Shown here piece by piece: positions 27,229-39,075 of a stretch of DNA of 64,000 nucleotides; the first letter of the stretch is position 1, and every line of letters starts with the position of its first letter. The stretch comes from Cucumis sativus (taxonomy: Eukaryota > Streptophyta > Magnoliopsida > Cucurbitales > Cucurbitaceae). The notes under the pieces are model-generated. The model had not been told where the DNA came from. It saw only the letters and a program-made list of their open reading frames with translations, and did no database searches. The DNA lies in the NCBI RefSeq assembly GCF_000004075.3, contig NC_026659.2, positions 28,662,272 to 28,726,271 on the forward strand, in the 5' to 3' direction. The position numbers and the translations under genes are program-made.

Positions 27229-30200
27229 ATGGCGGCAATGGCGATGGCCGCATCTTCGTCGTTTTGTCAACCGCTGCCTGCAGCGACCTCCGGGCAGGCC
27301 AGAAAGTTGACGTTGCTCAATAGAAGGAGGCCACTAGTGTTGGCCAATTGGGGGCACTTCGCGGATGTAGTTCGCAAAGATGTGGAGTTTATAAAGGGTG
27401 GATTGGGCAAAGGGATTCGTTGGGCGAATGATGCTTTTCGAATTCCGCAAGTTTCCAAGTCTGTCGATGATGTTTTATGGCTTAGAAACATTGAGGACCC
27501 CCAAGCTGTTAATCTTCCTACTCCTTCTCGGCCGCAACCTTCATATCCAGGTTAAGGCTTCTGTAGCTCAATTGTAATGGTTTGAATTTAACCTAGAGAA
27601 GTGTATTTCGTTACGGGAATATGAAATGGTGTTTACATTCTAACTTTTTTTTATAGCCTTATAGTAGCAAGGACATGTTTGTGACTTGTTGTGAGTGATT
27701 TTTTTATTCTTTATATGTAATTTATTTTAATTATTTTCGTATGATCATTTTAACGTTTGAAGTGTTTATCAAATAGCGTTTTGGAAAGGCTATCAAATAG
27801 CGTGTATTTGATAGCGTTTTGGATTATTGTATGATCATTTCAGCGTTTAGGAAAGGCTTTTTGTTTCTAAGGTTTTGTAATTGTTTCTTATATATTTCTT
27901 ATCTAGGAGATTTTGTATTCTTTAGCACTAGTCTCTTTTCATTGTATCGATGAAAATGGTTTACTCCTTTTCGAAAAAAAAAAAAAAAAGAGGTTTCCGG
28001 TTACACGTGGTTGTCTCTCTTACCAGCTATATCCCGTTTTATTGTAACAATGTTCGCTGTTACTTATACTCATTTACGTGCAGAACTCTCTGGTGTTGAT
28101 TTGTTCATGGCTGACCTTAAGGCCTTAGAAGCATATGCCGTTTATTATTATTCTCTATCTAAAATTTGGACAAAGCCACTTCCTGAGGTTTATGATCCAG
28201 AAAGTGTTGCTGAATATTTCGGGTGCAGGCCTCATATTGTGGGCCTTCGATTGCTAGAGGTATTAGTGCAATCCTACATTTAGCGTGTTTATATATTTGT
28301 TTATCTGTATGATTTACATAGAGGTGCTTGAGGATTGAGTTTAAATTTTTTATTAAAAAATTGTTTCTTCCCTTAGTTTATTGTGGATAAAGGCAACAGG
28401 ATTGCACACACCACTCTGAGAGTTTTAGTTCCATCTTGAACTAGCCATTACCCTTGGAATTGGATGAACTAGATGCTTATTGCATTTACGATGTTTTCTA
28501 TTGGAAGGTATTTTCCTCATTTGCTTCTGCAGCAATAAGGATTCGAATGTCTAGAGTGCAAAAGTTTCCGGGGACAAGTTTGCATGAAGACAGTGATGAA
28601 TCTAAATCCAATTTTGGTTTAGTGCTCAAGGAAACCCTCTTAAACTTGGGCCCCACTTTTATCAAAGGTTTGTAACTCCTAATTGTTGAACTTGTCTCTT
28701 CAAACCTCATCAATATTTTATCCATTGAGTGCTAACCTTGTCACTCTAATGCAGTTGGTCAGTCTCTTTCTACAAGACCAGATATCATTGGTAGTGAAAT
28801 TTCAAAGGTTAGAAGAAAAATTTTGCTTATAACTCTTTAAATTGCTTTTGGTGGCAAGACACATGCGTGTCCTACTAACGTTTCTGCCTTTGTCTTCACA
28901 CCTTCCCATTGCTGTTTTCCTGGATCCACAGAACCTGAATTTGTTTTCTCATCACTGATAATGATAGAACTTTCAATAATGAACTTTCTACATTTTTAAT
29001 AATTTGTTGTTCATTCAAAGTAAACTGTAATGACTAGTTTGTTATTTGTTTTTTTATCTTGTATTTCAAAATTCTAATTGCAGGCTTTGTCTGAGCTACA
29101 TGATCAAATTCCTCCTTTTCCCAGGACCATTGCTATGAAAATTATTCAGGAAGAATTAGGTTCTCCCGTAGAATCATTTTTCAGCTACATCTCTGAAGAC
29201 CCTGTGGCTGCAGCATCTTTTGGTCAGGTGTCTATGTATTTGCAACAAAAAAAAAAAAAAAAAAACTGCTTGTTAATGCTTGTTCAGATTTCAATATGGG
29301 GTTTGCTGGAACTTGAACATTGAGTTTTTTTTTAAACATACAGGTCTATCGTGGAAGAACCCTTGATGGGATTAGTGTGGCTGTGAAGGTTCAACGCCCT
29401 AATATGCTTCATGTGGTAGTGCGCGATGTCTATATTCTTCGACTTGGGGTATGTATTGTCTTTCAATGATTTCTAATTTTCTCTATATACATTTATATAA
29501 CACGTTGCTTTAATATAAATGTCTTTTTCAGCTTGGATTCTTGCAAAAGATAGCAAAGAGAAAAAATGACCTTCGCCTGTATGCTGACGAGCTAGGGAAA
29601 GGTTTGCTTGGAGAATTGGATTATAATTTAGAGGCCAGAAATGCAACAGAGTTTATGGTTGGCACTTCTTTCTACCTTCAATATCTCACCCTTTTTTTAG
29701 AATTATGTCTGAGAAGAGCTTTAAAAAATATTTTCAGAATTCTTGCTGTTTGGTTTAATGCTTCATTACATTTAATTTCTTTAATGCACCTTTATATAGC
29801 ATTCCCTTTGACTTTGGTGTTTTGATCGCACTGGCAACTTTTTAATTTTTAATTTTATTTTTTAGTTTAATTTTGTTTAAGAAGAAGAAGAAAGTAAGTC
29901 TGTGTGTTAGACACATCAAGATCTGTTTGGACATGATACCAATTCTTATTTTATATGGGTGTTTAAGTATATGTATATTTTTGACGAAGAACCAAATTCC
30001 TAGATAGTCCAACCCACTACATTTTAGTTTCTGTTTTTCTTGGTGTATGACATTTGATGCTGAGACATTTCCTTCCCTTCTGTTCTTCTTTCATGTATGC
30101 TAATAAGGATTTATCAAATGGTTCAACTGCTTGTGCAGGAAACTCATTCCCGCTTTCCATTTATACACGTGCCCAAAGTTTTCAGACATTTAAGCCGAAA

Positions 30201-33200
30201 GAGAGTCTTGACTATGGAGTGGATTTCTGGTGATAGTCCAACTGAGTTACTCACTATATCTTCCGGGAAACCCAGCTCAACGTATTCAGAGAGGCAAAAA
30301 GTTGATGCCAGAAGGCGCCTTCTTGATTTGGTGTGCTGAAATTGCATTGATCAAACAATTTTTTGTTCCCACGATCCCATAACTTGTGTAAAATTGATTT
30401 TTTAGGTTTTTATGCATTATTTCTTCTAGGTTAACAAAGGAGTTGAGGCAACATTAGTTCAGCTTCTTGATACTGGATTATTGCATGCTGATCCACATCC
30501 TGGAAACTTGCGTTACATACCTTCTGGACAAATAGGGTAATTTTAACTGCCTAGTGCAAGTATAGAATGTTTTCTGTAGAAAGTTCTATCAACATTTCAT
30601 CTTTCCAGGTTTCTAGACTTTGGTTTACTTTGTCGGATGGAGGAGAAGCATCAAGTAGCAATGCTTGCATCCATTGTTCACCTTGTAAACGGGGAATGGG
30701 CTTCCCTTGTTGAAGCTCTTGCTGAAATGGATGTCGTGAGGCCAGGGACTAATATGCGGCGTGTTACTTTGGTATCACATCTGCTTTCTCCATTCACTAA
30801 GAATTCTGCTGTTTGTTTAGGAGAGCTAATGCTTTTCCTAGATAGGAATCTCTGCAAGGCCCTGCATGCAATTGACATGTGACCAATCATGTTTCAGGAT
30901 TTGGAATATGCCTTAGGAGAAGTGGAGTTTAAAGCTGGAATTCCTGATGTAAAGTTCAGCAAGGTGAGATTGACTGAGATTTTGTCATTTATTCTATCGA
31001 ACATATCATAAAACCTTGATTGCGGTTTTGCATATTACAGTTATGGTTTTTATTTCTTGCTATGTTTTAGGGTTGAGAAAATGAGTAGAATTAACCTTAT
31101 GAAAGCAGATGGTTTCCCTTGGTTTATATCATTGGTAATTAGGGATTGCGAAATCCTCTTATGGTTGAATAATTATTTGTCTGATCAGATGAAATATTGA
31201 AATAAAAGCTATTGCTTATAGGTTTTATTGGTCATCAGCATACAGTGTACTGATCACTCAGCACTTGGTTAATTCATGCACTTAGTTTCATTTTGTGTCT
31301 TATTCTAAGGCAATGGTTGTGAGTGATTTTGGCATGGTTAAAATCCCTCTTTTAATTTTTTTTTTAATCACTCCCAATAAGATTTAAATTTTTCCAAATT
31401 AATTTTATAGTATGAAATCACGTGACGAAGTGTAGAAAAAAATATTAAATTGATTTTGAATGATTAAAAGCATGTTTAAGAATGATTTTGAACATGACAA
31501 TGTGTCTTAAATAACTTTATTTTACAAGTTGAGAACACTTCACAAGAACTAAGCCACATGAATGAAGTGTCCCAGTCTCCTTTCCCTAACATTTTCTGCG
31601 GATAAATTTGCCGATAAATTATGAAAGGAAACGTAAACACATTCCTAATGCCATGCAAGTGAATTAGTGTATACTCTGAATGAACATGCATTGTATTACT
31701 CTTATTTTTCATATAGCTGCATTGTTTAATTATACGGTGATTGTTACTTCTAGTTACATGATCATCGACTCATCCTTGTTAAATATGCATTATATTTCTT
31801 GCACTTGAGCTAAACCTGACGGTGTTTCTGCTTCATATTATTGCTGGCTGAATGATCGTGATTACTTCCATTTAGGTTCTTGGAAAAATCTGGTCTTTAG
31901 CCCTCAAATACCATTTCCGCATGCCTCCGTACTACACACTAATGCTGCGGTCTCTTGCCTCCTTCGAAGGTGAGCTACTGCATGCTTTTAACTCAGTAAA
32001 TTTGTTAGAAAATTTTACATTGAATATACTAGATCATCGCACTCTTGCTTTTGTTTATCTATGGATCTTCAAGACTATAACAAGAAGGTTTTTTTTTAAT
32101 GGAACTCCAATGTTAAATAGAGAAAATTTAATACCTGAACTTTTAGGTATATGTATGTTTAAAATAAATCATAAATCATTTGCTTGTTAAAGAATATTTT
32201 AAATTTTTTTATAAGATAAAAATTACTAGATTTGTGTTTATTTGGTTCTTAAACTTTCAAAAAATATCTAATAGGTCCTTATCGAATAAATCCCTAACAC
32301 TTCGTGCGTAAATGGTCGATAAATTTTCAATTTGTATCCAATAGGTTAGTTGATATATTCATTTTTTTAATAAGTTAATTGATAATTTATTAATTTGAAA
32401 AAAAATTGAATTTTGTCTATTGAAACTTTAAATTTTCAATTTTATGTTTGTTAGATGTGTGGATTTGAAAATTATGATAAATAGACTTAGTTAACTTTAG
32501 GGTTCGTTGGACACAAAATTATAATTGTTTTTTAAAATCAACATAAAACTGAAAGTTTGAGACTCTTGTGCATTTTTTAAATAGTAGACATAAGATTGAA
32601 AGTTAAGAGACCTATTAGACAAATATGCACGTTTTAGTATAAAAGAAAATTGCAATTGATGACTATTTTAAGAATAATAATTAGGGATGTAGCAACATTT
32701 TTAAAAAATTGCAAATATAGCAAAATTGTCGCTGATAGACTTGTGTCGCTGATAGACTTGTATCGCTGATAGATTTCGTATGATCTATCCGTGAATCAAT
32801 ATTTTCAACATGGTCTATCGGTGATAGACTTATACCATTGATTGAATTTGATAAATTTTGCTATATTTGCAAAATTTTTAAAATGTTGCTATATACTTAA
32901 TTATTTTGAATCTAATTGCTAAATTTGCAACTATCTCGGAGGTTGGATTGGGGTACGAAAAAGAGTGTTGGGAACAGTAGCAGTAAATTTTATTATTTTC
33001 ATCATAAACTTCAAATCATATCCTTCACAAATATTATTGTAGCTTAATTTAAGTTGTAGCAAGAACTTTAGGGAAATACTTGAGTTGCAATATCTTCATT
33101 AAATAAATAAAAGCATCGACATGCGTTTTACGGTTGGTGTATAACATTTTCCTCCCCGTTTCCATCTATCCCATTATTATATCACCATCGAATTTTCAAA

Positions 33201-34883
33201 ATTCATCTTTTTTTCTGGTGCCCTCAGGGTTGGCATTAGCTGCAGATAAAGATTTCAAGACCTTTGAAGCTGCATTCCCTTATGTTGTACAGAAACTTCT
33301 CACTGAAAATTCAGTTGCAAACCGGAAAATATTACACTCGGTATTTAATGCTCTAGAAACTTTTATAAATAACTTCCAGGGTTTTACTCGGTTGATATTT
33401 GTTGATGATAGTGATTATTTTGAAGTTACAGATAGCGATTGGAATGTCTAATATACATTAGTGCTATTTTATTATTATCATGATCGTATTCAGGACATTT
33501 TTTTTATGATAATACTCTTTTTAATGGTTGAAGTGATGCGGCTATAAGTTCAATGCTTCTGGATGTTACGAACATTCCTATTTTTCTCACTGTTGCATCA
33601 GTTGCATCTTCTTCCCAAAATTCAATGTGCATTTTGTTAATACAGTGTAACCAATTGAAAGTTACCATTGTTCTTTGTAGAAAATCTTAGAAGAGGGATG
33701 TTTCAACTTTTACCATTCCTTTTTTTTTTTTGCAGGTGATCCTAAACAAAAAGAAAGAATTTCAATGGCAAAGGGTTGTTCTTTTTCTAAGAATAGGTGC
33801 AAGGAGGTATGTTAGGTTATGTTTCATTTCACCATCTGTTGAATTCGTAATGCTCTTCTACACTCTCACGAGTCGTTCATCTAAGGAGAAGTGTTGTCTT
33901 TCCAATACATCCGTAGTTATTATTTATACACTTTCGTGGGTTGACAAAGCCCATCTTCTAAATTACCATTTTTTATGCGTTGAATTTCAGGAAAGGTTTG
34001 CAACAAATGCTAGCTCCACATAATGAGGCAGCCATTGAACTTTCAGCCGTTAAAGCTAATAATCAGGCAGCCATTGAATATTCAACCGTTAAAGCTAACA
34101 GTGACCTCGAACTTGTGAATTTAATTACAAGGCTATTAGTATCCAAAGAAGGCGCAGTGCTTAGAAGACTCATAATGACCGTAGTAAGTGTAACAAACAA
34201 TCTTCTACCGTAGTTAAACAATATTATGATCTAAACCAACCGTCTGTGGTTAAGTTGAAGTAATCTTCGCATCTCATCATCTAATTCACAGTTGATGGTT
34301 CTAAATGGCAATCCATTTTCAAACTACCTGTTTAACTTACGACCTCGAACATCACCTGTTCAACAGGTTGTATAACTGTGTCTTGAGTTCTAAAAAAAAC
34401 TACTTATTTAACTCTTTATCTTTGCATCTTGATGAACAGAATGGAGCTTCACTGATCCAAGCAATGGTTTCTAAAGAAGCAAAATTCTTCCGCCAACAAC
34501 TTTGCACGATCGTAGCCGATATAATACACCAATGGGCACTTAAAACACTAGGACAGGGCTCCCAAGCTACAGGGCTTGGCACGACGGTTAGAATGGGAAT
34601 TCTATCTGACAAGAAAGGGCGAAGTAGTTCACAATTAACAACAACAGGACAAATTGATTACATTTCTTTCTTGAATGACCGGCGGATGAGATTGCTTTTC
34701 TCCAAGGTGCTCAAATCAGCGAGCACAAAACCAATTTTAATGCTCAAGTTTTTCTGGACATCCTTCGTAATTTTTGTGACAGCTTCAGCGGTGGCTTGCC
34801 ATCGGATAGTTGTGTCGTTGTCAGAAGCCTATTTGGGTCCCATATCGCTTAGTCCCAAGCAATATGCAGTAACTGTAGGCTGA
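27229..34883 (+). CDS. ABC1K/UbiB-family atypical protein kinase, chloroplast type
   Basis: Exons: 27229-27550, 28084-28259, 28508-28667, 28755-28807, 29084-29227, 29344-29448, 29532-29657, 30139-30330, 30430-30536, 30609-30771, 30898-30963, 31876-31969, 33228-33340, 33736-33806, 33991-34183, 34440-34883. The joined frame is open and gives 842 aa. Family hallmarks are all visible: KVGQ at 219-222, the Ala-rich loop AAASFGQ at 279-285, the nucleotide-binding Lys300 in [18 protein letters not shown] near 348, catalytic Asp447 and Asn452 in HADPHPGN, and DFG at 465-467. A hydrophobic segment near the C-terminus may anchor it to membrane. The N-terminus looks like a transit peptide. ABC1K proteins act in plastids, many on plastoglobules, and affect prenyl-lipid metabolism; the true substrate is unknown. 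I think it belongs with the Arabidopsis ABC1K4/ABC1K6 group, but am unsure which. Intron 12 contains a MITE-like copy. Confidence 0.93.
32661..32938 (-). repeat. MITE-like copy D in ABC1K intron 12
   Basis: This copy is inverted relative to B and C: it begins 'aataataattagggatgtag' then 'caacatttttaaaaaattgc', and ends 'ttgctatatacttaattatt' followed by the end word 'attgctaaatttgcaactat'. The centre has several copies of 'cgctgatagactt'. The element fills part of the 1,258-bp intron and does not touch a splice site. Confidence 0.75.
34028..34105 (+). repeat. In-frame 39-bp tandem duplication inside ABC1K exon 15
   Basis: Units 34028-34066 and 34067-34105 encode [13 protein letters not shown] and [13 protein letters not shown] (residues 644-656 and 657-669). 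Because the unit is a multiple of three, the frame is kept. It lies in the C-terminal part, past the kinase motifs. Confidence 0.85.
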
Positions 34884-35595
34884 GTCACAGCCACAGGTGT
34901 ATTGTATTCCATCCAAGGCCATAATGGCTGAGCTGTACATTTTGTATTAATTGAATTCTTTTTCCCCTTTCGCAATGGATATATTACCATAGGAATCTAT
35001 TCTCTGTTATTACTCATGTATGATAGTCTAAGTATCCTCCTGAAATTCTGATAAGAAATCTGCTTAGGATTAGAGGAGCCGTGATCCCCAATAATTACTG
35101 ATTAGTGTCTTATTCATTGAGTCGTTGTAAATTGATTAATAGTCAATGTATTAGCTTAATAAAAACGCTCATAAGTAACATCAAATCAATTGTTCTTTTG
35201 CTGATCAATCCTAAATTATAGCCATTGTTTTTCTTCCCTAATAACAAACAAACAAAATTTACCGTCAACATTGCTTGTAAGCACGGGTAACAAACAAGTA
35301 GCATAAGAGTATGACTTGAGTTTGAAATTTGTGATGTAGCGCCCAGCAATTAAATACAGAATAATAGAATTAGCTATGGAGGTTAAAATACGTAAAAGTT
35401 CATACTTCCAATATAACAATCATGGGCAAATGGTACAAATATCCAGTTCATATGTAAACTATAATCTCTCTTTCTCTTTCTCTCTATGTTATGAAGTTTG
35501 AGACCTTTTTATCTCGACGCTTTACAGTAATTTTAATGTATGCCAAACTGACGATATGGTGTCAATCATTTGTTTTCTACTTAGGCTTTTCCAAA
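34884..35595. other. Convergent 3' ends of ABC1K and the E2 gene
   Basis: About 710 bp separates the two stop codons. It must hold both 3' untranslated regions. A word 'gtattaattgaattc' near 34945 and AT-rich DNA to about 35.2 kb may include poly(A) signals, but no separate gene is seen. Confidence 0.5.
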
Positions 35596-37397
35596 TCAGC
35601 CGTCTAAGACTGCACCAGAAAAATACTGTTTGTGGACCATCTTTCTGTAATCTGGACAACAAGAAAATAAGTGATCAGAAAAGAATCGCCATTAAAACAA
35701 AATGATGGGACACAAGGGGAGGGACTTGAGTCCAACCTTCCTTGTTATTCCACAGAGCAGCAGCATAGCTGTTGAGAGGACTCTCTGGGTTCGGCTCTGC
35801 AAGGAAACACAACACTTCATCAGGGTGAGGATCAAAAATAGAAAATTGATAAATTTGTTGGCAGGAACGAGCAAACCTCCTAATAGGCTTTGAATAGACA
35901 AAAGGATGGTTCTGCAATCATAAGCGGAAGACCACTTGTCCTATCAAAAAAGAGGAAATTACATCAAATATAAGGATGAGGTTCGAAAAACCAACTAAAC
36001 TGTCTGTGGTGTGTTATACACCCTAACAAACTTCAATAGTAAACAACAACAAAGGATATGGATTGTACAATAACCATCCAAAACATAGGGAAGCAAAAAC
36101 ACCACTGTATATTTAACTGAAACCTGAAGAATATCGAGACAAATGTTGCCATATTGATCAACATTTGGATGGAAGCACATCGTCTCGAACTTAACAAGCG
36201 GTGGCTTGAAAGGGTACTCCATTGGAAAATGTAAGGAGAGTTTGTAGGACAAACCCTCGTATGAAGTTCCTTTCCCACCCTCAATGGTGCCTATCCATGT
36301 GAAAATGCTCTCACCATCTGGGAAAGCTGATACACCTAGATCACCTCCACTCATCTATAGTAGAGAGCATCACCAAATAAATATGGTTAATGAACTATCC
36401 AGAAGACAGGCAATTTATAACCATCTCATGGCTGCAAAACCCCATTCAACAACCAGGAATGATCTTTCTACGAAACAACAAACCTAGTAAAACACAATAT
36501 TATGGCGTAACAAGACATTGTAGAAACAAATATTCAGCATTATCAAATACAAAGAAATGCAAAGTTGAAATCCAAGATGCCATTATTTGCCTAATGATCT
36601 TGGATACAAGATATCAAGAAGCATGGTATCTGCCAAAACAGAATGTGAAAGTTCGAAGAACCGACGTCAGGTACAAACTACACTTACTCTAAAAAGAAAT
36701 CAGGGATTGTGGATGGGACCATGATGCCACAACAAAAGGGAAGAGCAGTAAAATTACATATTTTCCAAATCTTGTCATATTGACCACCAAATTAAATCAG
36801 TCCCCACTCTGCAGGGAGAAATCCAAAATTGCTTATTCTCAAATCTCAATGTTTCAACCAACTTAAATGACATGGATACCGACTCAAGATGACCCAATAA
36901 TACCAAAAATTCAAGAAGAAATGTAAAAGCAGAAAGAAACATACCATCAGTGACATCAACTCCTTTTGCAGCCTGCAGCCAAATAAAGAAAAAAATGTCA
37001 AAACCCCACAACTATAATCCGCAATTAATAAGAATCCGTAAATCTGAAGCCTGCTACAGATTTGATAATCAAATCAAAACATGGAAAAGCAAGCAATAAT
37101 TAACATAACAGAATAGTGTAAAAAAAAAACTAGAAAGTAACAACAAATCGTACGTCCCTGAATTCTTGCTATCGTTTTCAATCCTTTCTTGTCCATTTTT
37201 TACATTCTCCATAAATCCCGGGAACGAAACAATAAATAAACCAAAAGAATGATGAAAAAGAAGAATTACCTCTGTGCAACAGCGTTGGAATCGATAGGAT
37301 TGGAAGAAGCGGCAGGCTGCTTTAATGAAGAACTGATTAGATGATGATGCTGCGACATGGACGAGTTTTCGGGTGTCGGATTGGGTCTGACTTCCAT
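35596..37397 (-). CDS. UBC19: Ubiquitin-conjugating enzyme E2-C class (UBC19/UBC20 type)
   Basis: Six exons, read downward: 37397-37270, 36972-36945, 36354-36124, 35940-35877, 35796-35737, 35651-35596. Product 188 aa; Arabidopsis UBC19 is about 181. The UBC fold is complete: RLQKELMSLMMSGG, YPFKPPLVKFET, the HPN motif at 114-116, catalytic Cys124 in YGNICLDILQ, then [24 protein letters not shown]. The long, Ser/His/Gln-rich N-terminal tail before the fold is typical of the E2-C (human UBE2C) class, which hands ubiquitin to the anaphase-promoting complex to start chain formation on mitotic cyclins and securin. Exon 2 is only 28 nt. One oddity is Cys where relatives usually have Val in 'AYDVRT'. 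The symbol is by similarity; the paralogue UBC20 fits equally well. Confidence 0.92.
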
Positions 37398-39075
37398 ATC
37401 CACAACACAAGGATCAATAACAGTCCCCAGAAAGAAAAATCCTCCAAGCCCACAATGAGATCCAACTACGAAGTAAACAATGGGAGGATGAAATGCAAAA
37501 AAGGGTCGTTCTTAAACTCAAAAAGATTTGAATTCAATGATGAGTTTAATCAGTGATATTTCACTTTCTTCTTTGTGGAGAAAAATTGTTGGGTTAGTGG
37601 AGAAGGTGGGGATGAAGACGGACGGTGGCTTTATACGCAGCGATGTTTAGTTTTGTTTATTTCGGCGAAACGAAGCCAATTAAATAATACAAAAACCAAA
37701 ACTAAAATATATATATTTTGTGAAATGTTATATTTTTTTTTATATAATTTCCCTTTCCTTTTCTACTCTTTCTCTAGATCATACAAATTTTAAAAAATTA
37801 TTTTGAATCTCAAATCTTGTTAACGTAATTACAAATATTGTAAAATAATTAAACATCATGAATTATATTAAGATAGATTAACGGACACTATGTTGAAATA
37901 AATAGTTAATTGTTTGTATTTCTTCATGGAGATACATCGTGAGTGTGTGATGCATTACTTCGTGAAAATACTAGTAACTAAATTATAGAATTTTTCGAAC
38001 GTCTATGAATAATTGATTGAAGAGAGCGCATTGTTTCCATAATTCAAAATCTTTACGTTAGATAGATCCACAAAATTTCGTTTATAAGAAAGATAGTCTG
38101 TTTTATTTTGAGTTTCGAAACAAAAACAACTTGAATTAATTGAACTTAGATTTAATCCATATACGATTTTTTAAGAGATACTTATCAATAATAATAATAA
38201 AATAAGGAGAAATGAAATGATATTTCCTAACAAACATTACTATAAATCTTATTTTTTATTCTTAACAACAATATAAAATTCCAATTATTCAACTTTATGT
38301 TAGAAAAGAAAAAAATATAAAGGTGGAATCTTTTTGATAAAGACAAACAAAGATCCATCGTATCTTATTATTTAATCTCTTCAAAGTTTGTCTCAACAAT
38401 AAGTTTATTTTATTTATACAAAGTCAAAAATTGAATTATTATCATTAACTTAAATGTCACTAAAAAATTTCCTTCAAAAATTGACTTATTTTTTGTTTAC
38501 TTTCTTCAAGGGATAAGGCTTAAAAAAAAATCAAAATTTCAGTCTTATTAAATAAGATGTGATAAGAAAGGAATCTGCAATATAAACCAACCACTGCTAC
38601 GTTAATAATTAAACATCAAATCATGCAGCTTAAGTAGTTGCTGTTGTGCTCAAAATTTCCAATGAAGATAAGCATTGTCTGTTCAATCAACCATTTTTCT
38701 AAGCTTTTTACAAAATTTAATATTAGTGGGAAACTTAACAGTAATTGGTATACAATACTCCTTGACATCGTTTTGTTTTAGATTGGAACATTTTATTGAA
38801 GTACAAAAAATTGGACATTGGTGTGGAGGAGGAGGAGGGGAAAAGAATGAGTTTTTGTAAATTAATACTCTTGAAAAATTGGGAAAAGCAGTTGGTTGTT
38901 TTCTGCCTATATGAAGCACAATAAGAGAAGGTAGTTGCTGTGGAAGTAGTTGATCATATTGTTTTCAAGTGTATAAAGATTATACAGATGTAGTATTTGC
39001 TGCTGCGCCCTGTACATGAAGAACATGCAAGAATATCTGATCTGGATGATGATCCAATCATCTCCCATGGCTAAA
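37398..39075. other. E2 promoter side and MLO 3' flank
   Basis: Just upstream of the E2 start codon the DNA is moderately GC-rich, then becomes AT-rich to about 38.6 kb. The right part should hold the 3' untranslated region of MLO. A (GGA)n-like purine run lies near 38825. No gene is seen. Confidence 0.5.

Noticed and set aside
27062..27310. 82-codon open frame overlapping ABC1K exon 1
   Set aside because: Starts at a non-ATG codon and runs in another frame over the conserved N-terminus; no family signal.
37875..37885. AACGG core resembling a mitosis-specific (MSA) element near the E2 gene
   Set aside because: Only a five-base core, single copy, about 480 bp from the start codon and without the full consensus.
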